Assembly: GCA_017522685.1 (NCBI GenBank)
Contig: JAFWYN010000004.1
Span: 1-64,000, forward strand
Direction: 5' to 3'
DNA: 64,000 nucleotides
Origin: Lachnospiraceae bacterium
GTDB lineage: Bacteria > Bacillota_A > Clostridia > Lachnospirales > Lachnospiraceae
The stretch's first letter is position 1. Each line of letters opens with the position of its first letter. Under the pieces are notes generated by a model. That model was not told the DNA's origin. It ran no database searches and was given only the letters and a program-made list of their open reading frames with translations. The position numbers were made by a program, and so were the translations under genes. Below are positions 30,945-40,230 of this stretch, one piece after another.

Positions 30945-32525
30945 TTAAATATATTGTAGTAAGCTGGTCTGGGTTACTTTACCGGTAGCCATCAAAGCAG
31001 CCTCATAAGTCAATTTTGCACTACTTAACTGAATCGCAATTTCCGTGATATCCACATCCTCATTCTCACTCTTCAGGGTTTCGAAGGTGGTCTTCTGGGT
31101 CTGGGTACGGGCATTGATAAGATCCAGCTTACTGCTTCTGGTACCACACTCCGTGATACACAGGTTGGCTGCATCCAGGTAGCCCTGCATACTGGTGATT
31201 GCCGCCTCAAACATTCTCTGGGACTTATCCTTCATCATATCGTAAGCCTTGGTCACTGCCTCTATCTTGCTCTCCAAGGTCGGCCTCTCATCCTCACCCA
31301 CTTTATCCTTCAAAGCCGTCAGCTCATCTTTAATCTTTTGCATATCGATGACATCCTGCATGGCCTGTTTCAAATCATCCACGGTACGGCCGATGCCATG
31401 GTCAAAGCATTCATCCGCTGTAGAATTCACTCTTATGGTCTGATTGAAGCCCACATCATATTCAATATCCTGACGTTCTACGATACCCTCCAAGTATTTG
31501 GCATTGTATTCGATAGAATCTTCTCCTTCCGGATAAGAAGTACATGCAAAATAATGTTCCGGTCTTAAATCACCCTTTACCCATTCCTTCTTTTCATAGG
31601 TAACACGGATTTCGCTTTCATCAAATGCTGCCGTAGTGGAGTCGTCCTTCAGACTCATAAGCTTCTCATAAGCCGCATCTGTCAGAAGAAGTTCTCCTGT
31701 TTCCGGAATAAAGATACCTGTCTCCTCACCATTTTCCGAAGCTCTCTGTATCATCTCCGCGGGGCTGGGATTCTCATAATCATGCACTACCGAGGTGGAA
31801 ATATCCTCCCAAGTCACATCCAAAGAACCGTCCTGATTTCTTGTGGCTACCGGATAAGAAAGAACCGGCGCGGTATCCGCACAATTTTCATAAGCCAATC
31901 GGATACGATGCACATCCGCCTTGGTAATATTAATGGCTCCCACATCCAAATCCTTATAATTGGACTGGGTCATATCCTTCAGATTCACACCGGCTTCTGT
32001 TTCTGTATCGACTACTGTCAAGGTATCCAGTGCATCCTTGCCAAGCTGCTCGGTGATACGATAAGTCATCTTCTCTGCCTCACTGAAGCTTAAGGACGTA
32101 TCGGTACGATATCCGGTAAACACATAACGGCCCGCATAATCCGCATCGCCGGTGGTATATACCTCGTCCGCCAGGGAATTTAACTGTTCCAGTATAATCT
32201 CTCTGTCGGATGCTGTTAACTCTCCGTTGGCTCCCTTGGTACACTGTTCTATCATCTTGGTAATGACTTCTGTCAGATTGTTCAGAGAATCCTCTGTCAC
32301 ATCCAGCCAGCTCTCCGCATCCGGAATATTCTTGCTGTAATACTGAGTCAGCTCCGTCACATTACTACGCAGTCTCAGCGCACGGATTGCTACTACCGGG
32401 TCGTCCGAAGGGCGGCTGATTTTCTTCTGTGTAGACATCTGGGTACTCAAAGTATCCTGATATACCTTATTGGTATTGATATTTGCCAGGTTATTGTTTT
32501 GTATAATTTTATTGGTAACTCTCAT
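30945..32525 (-). CDS. flgL: Flagellar hook-associated protein 3
   Basis: FlgL joins the hook-filament junction on the outside. The 526-residue protein begins MRVTNKIIQNNNLANINTNK, has the FlgL/FlgK helix YQDTLSTQMSTQKKISRPSD, PVVAIRALRLRSNVTELTQY, and ends with the paired C-terminal flagellin-like helix SSKLDLINARTQTQKTTF through ITEIAIQLSSAKLTYEAAL. It is longer than the roughly 300 residues of many FlgL proteins; the extra middle (about residues 160-400) holds additional beta domains. The ATG at 32525 follows AGGAGG at seven bases and a hairpin. It lies 96 bases after the second flgK. Confidence 0.93.
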   Translation of the reverse strand: MRVTNKIIQNNNLANINTNKVYQDTLSTQMSTQKKISRPSDDPVVAIRALRLRSNVTELTQYYSKNIPDAESWLDVTEDSLNNLTEVITKMIEQCTKGANGELTASDREIILEQLNSLADEVYTTGDADYAGRYVFTGYRTDTSLSFSEAEKMTYRITEQLGKDALDTLTVVDTETEAGVNLKDMTQSNYKDLDVGAINITKADVHRIRLAYENCADTAPVLSYPVATRNQDGSLDVTWEDISTSVVHDYENPSPAEMIQRASENGEETGIFIPETGELLLTDAAYEKLMSLKDDSTTAAFDESEIRVTYEKKEWVKGDLRPEHYFACTSYPEGEDSIEYNAKYLEGIVERQDIEYDVGFNQTIRVNSTADECFDHGIGRTVDDLKQAMQDVIDMQKIKDELTALKDKVGEDERPTLESKIEAVTKAYDMMKDKSQRMFEAAITSMQGYLDAANLCITECGTRSSKLDLINARTQTQKTTFETLKSENEDVDITEIAIQLSSAKLTYEAALMATGKVTQTSLLQYI

Positions 32526-32537
32526 ATATATCCTCCT

Positions 32538-32620
32538 GAAGAATTGCTTCGCAATTCTTCCAGACAAAACTTGGTAATTCTTAGGCGGTGTTTTTTAGCG
32601 CCTTAGAATTACTTTTGTCT
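32538..32620 (-). other. Two hairpins between flgK and flgL
   Basis: Read from the minus strand, a long hairpin (AGACAAAA, GTAATTCT and AGGCG arms, 32562-32620) is followed one base later by a perfect 10-bp hairpin with a three-base loop (32538-32560) that ends two bases before the SD of flgL. Neither has a T-run, so they are probably mRNA processing or translation-tuning elements rather than terminators. Confidence 0.55.
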
Positions 32621-32621
32621 T

Positions 32622-34592
32622 TTATACTCCGGTCTCCAGAATCAATCTGTCATAAATCTCAGTCAGTGTCTGTATCATCTTGGATGCCAGATTGTAGCCA
32701 TTCTGGAATTTAATCAGATTCAGGGCTTCTTCATCTTCATCCACACCGGATATGGAGATACGCTGGTTGTCGATTACACCTGCGATATCCGTAAAGTTTT
32801 TACTGAAAATATTGGCTCTGCTGGCATTCAATGCAATATCACTCATAACACACTGCAAAAATTCTGATGCATTGCTGCCTCTGAAGCTCATCTTCTTTTC
32901 ATCATAAGCCATGGCCTTCAGACTCTCCAAAAGGTCTGCTTGTTCCACACCATCTGACGCCTCCTGTCTGGTAGCCAATGAGGATGCATCCGCCTCCAGC
33001 AAATATACCACATCGAAGTTCTTGGCTTGCAACTGATAGTAGCTGTCGCTGGTCACATCCACCTTGATTCCCGCAGCTTTCTTGGCTTCTTCTTCAGTCA
33101 TGCCGCCTGCCACCAACTCATCCACCTGTTTCAGGTAAGCTTCGTAATCAAAAAGATCATATCTGTACTCATCCGTCAGCTCATACTGCATACTGTCAGA
33201 AGCATAATTACCTGTGAAGAAATTAGATCCCGGATTGCCTGCCGTATCATAACCGCTTCTGAATATGTCATTCACATGCTGAGAGAAGTTACGAATCCAC
33301 TCATTCATCTGGCTCATGTAATAAGGGATACCCTGATAAGAAAGTCCCTTACCAATGACAGCTTCCTTTCCCACACGGTCGTTGGTTAATCTCTGTTCAT
33401 TCTTATTACCATCCGAAAGGATAAAGGTATAGGTACAAACCTGGTTGCCCTGCTCATCAAAGCCCTTCGTATAAGACCAGGAATCATAGTAAAACTCCCG
33501 ATTGCCCAAGCTGATGATACCGCCCTGTTCAGAAAGATTGCTCTTATTCAAATCCTGCAGATAGCCTTCTTTTACCTGCACGGTAACCGTATCCTGACGA
33601 CCATCATCTGTGGCACCGATTTCCGTCACCTGTCCGTGGAAATACTCACCATTGGTACCGTCACGCATCTGGATAAGTCCTTGCAGGGTGCCACCCATGG
33701 ATGCATTATATAAACTAAACTTTTGTCCGTTTTCCCAATACACATCGTACAGACCGTCAATATCCGTCTGATGCATTTTTTCGTAGCCGGAACGGGCCAC
33801 ACATTCCAAACCAAAGAACTCACCGGTATCTACCAGCAATTGCTCACCACCGATTTTCACCATAAACCGATGTGCTCCTGTCTCTCTGGTAGGGTCGTTG
33901 GCATCCACAATAGGAGTTTCCGTCACGTGGATATCCACTATCTGCGAAAGCTGATCCAAAAGAACATTTCTTCTGTCCCGAAGTTCATTGGCATTACTGC
34001 CGGACAGCTCCACCACATTAATCTGTGTATTCAAGGTGGCAATCTCTCCTGCCAGAGAATTAATCTCATCCACTTTCAGCTTAATTTCCTTATTTACATC
34101 CTTCTGCAACTCCTGCAGATTACCTGATAAATTGCGGAAGTACTCGGCCAAGGCACTTGCAGTACCCACAAACTGTGCCTTTGCAGAATCACTGCTGGGA
34201 TCCTTCATAAGCTCCTGCAGACCATTTACCATCATCTTATCAAAGATGGTTTTGAAACCGGTAGCAACACCATCATCCGCAAAATAGGTTTCTATCTGCT
34301 TCATATAGTATTCCTTAGCACCATATTCGCCCACCTTTTCATTATTGTTCCAGTACTTGGTATCATAAAACTCATCACGTACTCTTTCAATAGCCAGGGT
34401 ATCTACACCGGCACCCGCCGAGCCATAGGTCTGGAATATACGGATGGCCTCGCTGGCCTGACGTACCACCTGCTGTCTGCTAAAGCCTTCCGTATGCACA
34501 TTAGCAATATTATTAGAGGTAGTATTAAGCGATGCATTATTTGCCAGCAAGCCGGTATATGCAATATTTAATCCAAAAAACTGTGAAGCCAT
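32622..34592 (-). CDS. flgK: Flagellar hook-associated protein 1, copy 2
   Basis: The 656-residue protein is one of two adjacent FlgK proteins that form the hook-filament junction. It has the N-terminal rod/hook motif MASQFFGLNIAYTGLLANNA with TSNNIANVHTEGFSRQQVVR, the coiled central helix (NKEIKLKVDEINSLAGEIAT), and the C-terminal EALNLIKFQNGYNLASKMIQ. The ATG at 34592 stands eight bases after AAGGGG; a GTG at 34601 would add three residues. It differs strongly from copy 1 in the central variable domain (residues 200-560). The two copies are 30 bases apart. Confidence 0.93.
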   Translation of the reverse strand: MASQFFGLNIAYTGLLANNASLNTTSNNIANVHTEGFSRQQVVRQASEAIRIFQTYGSAGAGVDTLAIERVRDEFYDTKYWNNNEKVGEYGAKEYYMKQIETYFADDGVATGFKTIFDKMMVNGLQELMKDPSSDSAKAQFVGTASALAEYFRNLSGNLQELQKDVNKEIKLKVDEINSLAGEIATLNTQINVVELSGSNANELRDRRNVLLDQLSQIVDIHVTETPIVDANDPTRETGAHRFMVKIGGEQLLVDTGEFFGLECVARSGYEKMHQTDIDGLYDVYWENGQKFSLYNASMGGTLQGLIQMRDGTNGEYFHGQVTEIGATDDGRQDTVTVQVKEGYLQDLNKSNLSEQGGIISLGNREFYYDSWSYTKGFDEQGNQVCTYTFILSDGNKNEQRLTNDRVGKEAVIGKGLSYQGIPYYMSQMNEWIRNFSQHVNDIFRSGYDTAGNPGSNFFTGNYASDSMQYELTDEYRYDLFDYEAYLKQVDELVAGGMTEEEAKKAAGIKVDVTSDSYYQLQAKNFDVVYLLEADASSLATRQEASDGVEQADLLESLKAMAYDEKKMSFRGSNASEFLQCVMSDIALNASRANIFSKNFTDIAGVIDNQRISISGVDEDEEALNLIKFQNGYNLASKMIQTLTEIYDRLILETGV

Positions 34593-34622
34593 CTGTCTCA
34601 CCCCTTCCTTATCCTCGTATCC

Positions 34623-36347
34623 TTACACACCAAGCGTATTGATTAAATGTGCCAGCATTTCGCTGATTGCATTTACATATCTGCTGGATGCATTGAAGGC
34701 ATTCTGAAAACGAATCATATTGGAAAGCTCTTCATCGGAAGATACACCGATAATTTGCTGTCTGGCATTTTCCGTAGCCTCTACCGTATCCTCCTGATTG
34801 GTGAAAATACTACGGTATACTGCACCGGAATTCGCCACCTGGGATACCAAATCATTGTAATAATCTAAAAATGTGGTTGTTTTCTTTACTTCCGGATTCA
34901 AAGTATAAATCTCTTCCGTAAAGGCATCCTTTAATTTCTCCGCTGTTTCCACATCCACCGAACCATCCTTCATCATGAAGCTTAAGCTGGCCGGCTTCTG
35001 CTGTAATTCCTCATCTATACGGATATTCTTTAAGGTATATAAGAAATCCTGTTGTGCAAAATCTTCTTCATTGTACACCCAGTACTCTTTGCCGTCCGCA
35101 CCGGTCACCTTACTGTAGGCTTCCGTGGTCACCTTGGCAAACATCTGTATGGGGCTGCCGTCTTCCTTTCGCATATAACCATCAGTTACATCTTCGCAGT
35201 AGCTTACATCACTAAGCACCGTACCGTCTGCCAGCGTTAAATCCCCCTGCACCACTCCTGCTGCCTCAGCCAGAATACTGTTTACCTTGGTTGCGATATT
35301 GTGTACCAGCTGGTCGAACTCTGCCTGAATATTCATAATTACAGATTCGGATACGGAAGAGTAATCCTTTTCGATATCCGTGTAATCTGCCTGATGGTCT
35401 CCTCTCGCCAAAAGCATGGCCTTCAGACCACCGATATCCGTATTCTTATCGGAGGAGATTTCCCGTTTCAAATTGAAGACTTCTGCCCCCGTCTTGTTGT
35501 AAATACGACCGCCGTCCTCGCCAATCACATAGCTGGCATTCTGAGGCCAGTAAGGAGTATAAAAACCGGTTGTTTCATCCTGATCCAGTGCAATCTCATA
35601 ACAGGTTTCACCTTTTATAAAATCCACATTTTCTATCCGAACGGATACTTCACCGTAATTGCCTTCCTTAACTGATATATTCACCAGTGAACCCAATTCA
35701 TCTAAAATCTGATTTCTGGCATCTCTAAAATCGTTAGCACGTTCCACCCCACCGGCTTCCACGCATCGGATTTCTTCATTCAACTCTAAAATTCTCTTAC
35801 CATATTCATTAATCTTCTCTACGGTTTGCTTAATCTGAAGATTCAGATTGTTCTGGTAAAAAGTCATTCCCTCATAAATATTTACGGCACGCTCAACGAA
35901 CTCGCCTGCTCTTTGTACCAAAAGTCCCTGTACAATAGAGCTGGAAGGGTCCTTCGCCAATTCCTGTACCGAAGTCCACAAATCGCTCATATTGGTCTGA
36001 AAGGCTTCTCCGTTCAACTCACCAAGTAAACTTTCCACTTCCTCCATGGTCTCTGTAGTAGTCTGATAAAAGGAGCATCGACCCGACTCTTTACGATATG
36101 TTGTATCTAAAAATATGTCTCTTACCTGTTTTACTCTGGAATACGTAACGCCCAGACCGATTTGCTGATTCGCAACTCCTTCCGGGTTAATGGATAATGT
36201 ATTATAGGACTTCGCAGACTGTTGTACCTGTTGTCTGGTATAGCCCACGGTTTCCACATTAGACAAATTATGCGCTGTGGTATTCAGCGCATTTTGACTC
36301 GTTTGTAATCCGGAGGAACCGACATATAAACTTCCCATCAATGGCAT
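34623..36347 (-). CDS. flgK: Flagellar hook-associated protein 1, copy 1
   Basis: This 574-residue protein begins MPLMGSLYVGSSGLQTSQNA, then LNTTAHNLSNVETVGYTRQQ, the FlgK family N-terminal signature, and ends DEELSNMIRFQNAFNASSRY with NAISEMLAHLINTLGV. The ATG at 36347 has GAGG eight bases upstream; the ATG at 36353 has none. Copy 1 and copy 2 share the two ends and differ in the middle, so they are an old duplication rather than a recent one. Both lie in the flgM-csrA operon. Two FlgK proteins suggest a junction made from two different subunits or alternative use. Confidence 0.93.
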   Translation of the reverse strand: MPLMGSLYVGSSGLQTSQNALNTTAHNLSNVETVGYTRQQVQQSAKSYNTLSINPEGVANQQIGLGVTYSRVKQVRDIFLDTTYRKESGRCSFYQTTTETMEEVESLLGELNGEAFQTNMSDLWTSVQELAKDPSSSIVQGLLVQRAGEFVERAVNIYEGMTFYQNNLNLQIKQTVEKINEYGKRILELNEEIRCVEAGGVERANDFRDARNQILDELGSLVNISVKEGNYGEVSVRIENVDFIKGETCYEIALDQDETTGFYTPYWPQNASYVIGEDGGRIYNKTGAEVFNLKREISSDKNTDIGGLKAMLLARGDHQADYTDIEKDYSSVSESVIMNIQAEFDQLVHNIATKVNSILAEAAGVVQGDLTLADGTVLSDVSYCEDVTDGYMRKEDGSPIQMFAKVTTEAYSKVTGADGKEYWVYNEEDFAQQDFLYTLKNIRIDEELQQKPASLSFMMKDGSVDVETAEKLKDAFTEEIYTLNPEVKKTTTFLDYYNDLVSQVANSGAVYRSIFTNQEDTVEATENARQQIIGVSSDEELSNMIRFQNAFNASSRYVNAISEMLAHLINTLGV

Positions 36348-36364
36348 AATCATTACCTCTTACA

Positions 36365-36883
36365 CTACTGCTTTGCATCAAACCCGCTATAGCCCGTGCT
36401 AATGGTATTCCCCGCATTGTAGGCCCCTCTGTTATAGTTTGCCGTCTGTGGTGAAGTCTTCATGGACTGTAGCAGATTCAAATCGAACTCTACCAATTCC
36501 AGCGAATGCTGAATCAGTTCCCTGTTCTGCTCATTCACAATCTGCATCTGTCTGACTGTCCTTTGCAATCTTTCCACAACATCAGACAACATCTGTTGCT
36601 CTGCCGGTCTTGCATTCAGTAGTTGTATCAAATTTGTCAATTTTAAAGTGGTAACATCCTTGTTAAGCACATTGGCAATGTCAGCCGTCACCTCAACCCG
36701 CTGCTTTTCCAAACGGTTCAGGCGTCCGACCCATACCTGTTCTTCATCCGTGATTCTCTGTATATTTTCTAAATCACCTTTTACTATAAAGGTTTTCTTT
36801 TCCTGAGATAATTTCAGCAGTCCCTCATATTCACTGCATTCTGCGTTCAGTACCTCTATCAGGTTCTCCATAAGACTCGCCAC
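36365..36883 (-). CDS. flgN: FlgN family flagellar chaperone
   Basis: FlgN chaperones the hook-associated proteins FlgK and FlgL before export. The 172-residue protein is helical, with the typical N-terminus NLIEVLNAECSEYEGLLKLS, KKTFIVKGDLENIQRITDEE, and RQMQIVNEQNRELIQHSLEL before a low-complexity tail (QTANYNRGAYNAGNTIS). It begins at GTG 36883 with GAGG eight bases before it; the ATG at 36871 is an alternative without an SD. It is six bases after flgM and 17 bases before flgK copy 1, matching the order flgM-flgN-flgK-flgL of Bacillus. Confidence 0.9.
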   Translation of the reverse strand: MASLMENLIEVLNAECSEYEGLLKLSQEKKTFIVKGDLENIQRITDEEQVWVGRLNRLEKQRVEVTADIANVLNKDVTTLKLTNLIQLLNARPAEQQMLSDVVERLQRTVRQMQIVNEQNRELIQHSLELVEFDLNLLQSMKTSPQTANYNRGAYNAGNTISTGYSGFDAKQ

Positions 36884-36888
36884 TGAAA

Positions 36889-37164
36889 TTACCTCATTTC
36901 TTCATATTTCTGCAACAGCTTCTCTGCAAAGGTAGCTGTTTCTACGGAATAAGTACCGTTCTGTACTCTTTCCTTAATCGGTGCCGTCAACTCTTCCCTA
37001 ATGTCAGGGCTGGCCTGCACAGCTGCTTTCGCAATCTGGAAATCCCTGCCGCGGCTGCTGATCTGCAACTGGTCTACGGGATATGCCTTGCCTGTTTTCT
37101 GTGCCTTATTCACTTTCTGTGACTGGTACAGCTGCTGCACCTGAGTGTATGCCTGTATTCTCAT
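36889..37164 (-). CDS. flgM: Anti-sigma-28 factor FlgM
   Basis: FlgM holds sigma-28 inactive until the hook is complete, then is exported. The 91-residue protein has a flexible N-terminus (MRIQAYTQVQQLYQSQKVN) and the C-terminal helices that bind sigma-28: DQLQISSRGRDFQIAKAAVQ and REELTAPIKERVQNGTYSVE with AEKLLQKYEEMR. The SD GGAGGGG precedes the ATG at 37164. It is the first gene of the late flagellar operon and has a sigma-28 promoter about 65 bases upstream, giving the expected feedback loop. Confidence 0.93.
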   Translation of the reverse strand: MRIQAYTQVQQLYQSQKVNKAQKTGKAYPVDQLQISSRGRDFQIAKAAVQASPDIREELTAPIKERVQNGTYSVETATFAEKLLQKYEEMR

Positions 37165-37218
37165 AAATACCCCTCCTTCCTTGGGTTTTAGGCTTTCTTT
37201 TCCAACTTCTTACTATTT

Positions 37219-37245
37219 TTATCGGACAGTTTTTCTTTTTCTTTA
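37219..37245 (-). promoter_or_regulatory. Sigma-28-type promoter of flgM
   Basis: Minus-strand TAAAGAAA (37238-37245), 11 bases, TCCGATAA (37219-37226): a close match to the FliA consensus TAAAGTTT-N11-GCCGATAA at exact spacing. It would drive the flgM-flgN-flgK-flgK-flgL-fliW-csrA operon. Confidence 0.8.
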
Positions 37246-37274
37246 GCGTGTTTTTAAGATTTTCCTACCACAAA

Positions 37275-37309
37275 ACAGGTGACCATGCTCTATCCGCACA
37301 ATCACCTGT
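37275..37309 (-). terminator. Weak terminator after the GGDEF/EAL gene
   Basis: An 8-bp stem ACAGGTGA/TCACCTGT with a 19-base loop ends in TTTG on the minus strand, starting six bases after the stop of the GGDEF/EAL gene. The long loop and short tail make it weak, but it is the only candidate between that gene and the flgM promoter. Confidence 0.5.
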
Positions 37310-37315
37310 GTTTTC

Positions 37316-39592
37316 CTATAAGTATATAATTTCAAACTGTTGCACATCCATGGGTCTTCCCAAATAGAAGCCCTGGAACATTTCGCAACCCAATTCCTGT
37401 AAAAACTGCAACTGTTCTCTGGTTTCCACACCCTCCGAAATAACCGGGATTCCCAGCTGTTTGGAAAGTCCCACAACCATACGCAGGATGCACTTGCCCT
37501 TCTCTGAATTCACACTCTGCTGCAAGAAGCCCATATCCAGCTTTATCACATCCACATCAATGTCCTTCAGCATATTCAAAGAAGAATAGGCACTTCCGAA
37601 ATCATCCATCTCTACCACAAAGCCTAAGCTTCTCAGTTTATTAATCAATTCCTTTTGGGTTTCAAAGTCCCTCATCACAGCAGACTCCGTAATCTCCAGT
37701 TTCAACTGTTTAGGCTCTATGCGATACTTATCCAAAAGGCCTACAAAGGTCTGATATACATCGACGAAGTAAAAGTCCTTGGGCGAAATATTAACAGATA
37801 TGTAAACCTCTCTTCTTCCTTCATCCGTCCATTTGCGAAGCTGTTTACAGGCAGCCTCCCACATATACTTGTCCACTTCCGTAATCAGACCGTTTCGTTC
37901 AAAAATCGGTATAAATACGTCAGGTCCTAAGGTTCCTCTCTCAGGGTGATTCCAACGAATCAGTGCTTCCGCACCAATCACCTTTTCATCTGCCGTAGTC
38001 TGCGGTTGCAGGTACATCTGCAAATGGTCTTTTGCAATCGCCTCCTCCAGCTCCTTGCTCAGCTCCTGTTCATACAGAATATTGTCTCGCAGTACATTAT
38101 CATAATATGCTACCTTACGGGTCCTGTCTCCCTTTACCGTACCCAGCGCCATTTTCGCACGGCCGCACATAACGGATACCAACAGATCTCTTTCCACGAT
38201 TTGATATACGCCGGCATAAGCAACGACCTGGAAAGCCACCTCCGAAAAAGTAGAACCTGCAAAAGCTTCTTTAGAGCTTAAATCAAAGTAGCTTTCTTTG
38301 AAGTCTTCCTTTTTCATCAGCACTGCAAAATTATCATTACCCAGACGTCCGTATGCAATCAGTTTGTCTTCTGCTTCTCTGATTTTGTCCGCATAATTTT
38401 GAAGCACCGCATCTCCCACACGTGAACCAAAGAAGTCATTAATCATCTTGAAGTCTTTGATATCCGTACAGATGATATAAAGCTCTTCCTCCGGATGGGA
38501 CTTAATATATTTCTCCGCCTGCTCATAAAAATGCTCTTTGATGTACAAATCCGTCAAACGGTCATGGGTTGCCAAATGCTGCTTCTTTCTCAGCTCCTTA
38601 ATTTCTTCCGTTCTGTCCTGAATGATAAAATAACATCCCTGCAGCTGTCTCTTGTTGTCCATGATTCGCTGCATCTGTATCTTAAAGAATACAGGTTCTT
38701 TTCCTCTCCAAAAGGTAACGTCCGTCTCCAAATCCCCTGTTTTCTTTCTGGCCTGCTGCCTGCACCAGGTCTCCAAATCCGTATCATTATCATCACAAAG
38801 GGGATTTTCTATATCCAAATATCCCTCTACAATACGGTTGTTGTAGATGATTCTGTCCTCCAGATCAAGCGCCAGCACACCAACGGACATATTGCCGGTC
38901 ACCTCTGTCAACGTCTTAGGTAATAATCGCTGAGGCGTATATACAAAAGCGCAATAATAGATACAGATAATCTCCGCCACATAACCTATGATTGAAAAAT
39001 CAATAGGGTCCTCAAAGCCTCTTACATTTAATATCATCATACCACTGAAAATTATAGCTATAATCAAATATTTTCCGCGATAAAATGCCGGTGCTTTGAA
39101 GAAACGGCAAATCATACCCACCAGGAAAATAACGGCAATCAGCACCATGAAGGTATAATGCACATAAAACAATTCCTTTAATATGGGCTTATACAAGCTT
39201 TCTGCCCCCAGGACCTGTTCCCATCCGATATCAAACAGCTTCCTTGAAAAGAAGTTCCACACCAGCACCAGGGAATCTATCACCAAAAGCACAATCATGA
39301 AATCCTTTCGCACAAAGTCTTCCAAAAAGTTCCCTGTATATTCCAAAGAGAAATAAAGCAGGAAGAACAATAACCACGCTACGGAAATATAATATGCCGA
39401 ATAAGCCAACAATGCCAGCCACTCTATCTCCACCATCAACGCAAAAACATAAAAAAACACCATAGAAAAGCCTGCCCAGAGTATTTTGCTTACGCTGGAC
39501 GCCATTCTATGGTTCTTTCTTGAAGTTTTCCAAAGGTAAATACCGGTAATAATCAGCGCTACGGAAAGCACTGCGGCTAAAGCTATTTTCAT
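37316..39592 (-). CDS. Membrane GGDEF/EAL protein, probable c-di-GMP phosphodiesterase
   Basis: The 758-residue protein has seven hydrophobic segments (1-225, from LAAVLSVALIITGIYLW to VAEIICIYYCAFVY) of the histidine-kinase 7TM type, a PAS-like segment (235-330), a GGDEF domain (345-490) and an EAL domain (505-755). The GGDEF signature reads YGRLGNDNF, so GGDEF has become GNDNF and cyclase activity is probably lost. The EAL domain is intact: GAEALIRWNHPERG, ISVNISPKDF, KLEITESAVM, MDDFGSAYSSL, KLDMGFLQ, SEGVETREQ, GFYLGRPM. It is expected to break down c-di-GMP, with the GGDEF part perhaps sensing GTP. It sits beside the late flagellar operon, in keeping with c-di-GMP control of motility. 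Confidence 0.92.
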   Translation of the reverse strand: MKIALAAVLSVALIITGIYLWKTSRKNHRMASSVSKILWAGFSMVFFYVFALMVEIEWLALLAYSAYYISVAWLLFFLLYFSLEYTGNFLEDFVRKDFMIVLLVIDSLVLVWNFFSRKLFDIGWEQVLGAESLYKPILKELFYVHYTFMVLIAVIFLVGMICRFFKAPAFYRGKYLIIAIIFSGMMILNVRGFEDPIDFSIIGYVAEIICIYYCAFVYTPQRLLPKTLTEVTGNMSVGVLALDLEDRIIYNNRIVEGYLDIENPLCDDNDTDLETWCRQQARKKTGDLETDVTFWRGKEPVFFKIQMQRIMDNKRQLQGCYFIIQDRTEEIKELRKKQHLATHDRLTDLYIKEHFYEQAEKYIKSHPEEELYIICTDIKDFKMINDFFGSRVGDAVLQNYADKIREAEDKLIAYGRLGNDNFAVLMKKEDFKESYFDLSSKEAFAGSTFSEVAFQVVAYAGVYQIVERDLLVSVMCGRAKMALGTVKGDRTRKVAYYDNVLRDNILYEQELSKELEEAIAKDHLQMYLQPQTTADEKVIGAEALIRWNHPERGTLGPDVFIPIFERNGLITEVDKYMWEAACKQLRKWTDEGRREVYISVNISPKDFYFVDVYQTFVGLLDKYRIEPKQLKLEITESAVMRDFETQKELINKLRSLGFVVEMDDFGSAYSSLNMLKDIDVDVIKLDMGFLQQSVNSEKGKCILRMVVGLSKQLGIPVISEGVETREQLQFLQELGCEMFQGFYLGRPMDVQQFEIIYL

Positions 39593-39698
39593 AAAATCTC
39601 CATCATTCCATAATTACTTTCATTATAACCGTTTTTCCCTCATTTTGTCTATCTTTTTTGCCAAATTCTGCATGATTTCTTCCTACTTTTTTTGACCT

Positions 39699-40205
39699 TT
39701 ACTTACTCCACGCTATGGACAGTGCAGATAATGCAACCGGAACCAAAAATGCTGCTAAAAAAGGATACACAAAATTCCCCCAATTCAGCCCTTGTCCGTC
39801 CAAAAGGCTGAATAAAATCTGCCCCGCCTGAGCCACTGCGTAAACCTTCCACTGAAACTTCAAAAGCTTTCTGAACTGATATTCCTTTCGTGCTTTTACG
39901 GATATGGGCAGATATCGCAGGTACGGTGCAATCTTCACAATCGTCATTTTTTTATCGAAAGCATGTTGGTAGGCTAATACATAAGAGTTCGTCCCGTACG
40001 CAACCATCACCAATATAATTATAATGACCTTTCTGTCTTCCTCTAAAAAGGTCTGATAGGGAAACCAGTTAACCAATACCAGAAAACAAGTAAATAATCC
40101 TGTACAAATCCAATATCCCAGCTGTATATGACTCTTACTGAAATACTCTTTATAAAAATCGTCCAAAACCATCATATCCTTCTTTGCACATTCTTTTTTA
40201 TCCAT
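39699..40205 (-). CDS. Membrane protein of an ABC operon
   Basis: The 168-residue protein has about four hydrophobic segments: GYWICTGLFTCFLVLVNWF, VIIIILVMVAYGTNSYVLAY, a middle stretch near VYAVAQAGQILFSLL, and FVYPFLAAFLVPVALSAL. I do not recognise a family. It is the last gene of the gntR-ABC operon, 25 bases after an ABC ATPase gene, with GGGAGAGG before the ATG. It probably serves as a small permease-like partner of the ATPase. Confidence 0.7.
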   Translation of the reverse strand: MDKKECAKKDMMVLDDFYKEYFSKSHIQLGYWICTGLFTCFLVLVNWFPYQTFLEEDRKVIIIILVMVAYGTNSYVLAYQHAFDKKMTIVKIAPYLRYLPISVKARKEYQFRKLLKFQWKVYAVAQAGQILFSLLDGQGLNWGNFVYPFLAAFLVPVALSALSIAWSK

Positions 40206-40230
40206 AATCTCTATCCTCTCCCTCTATGTC

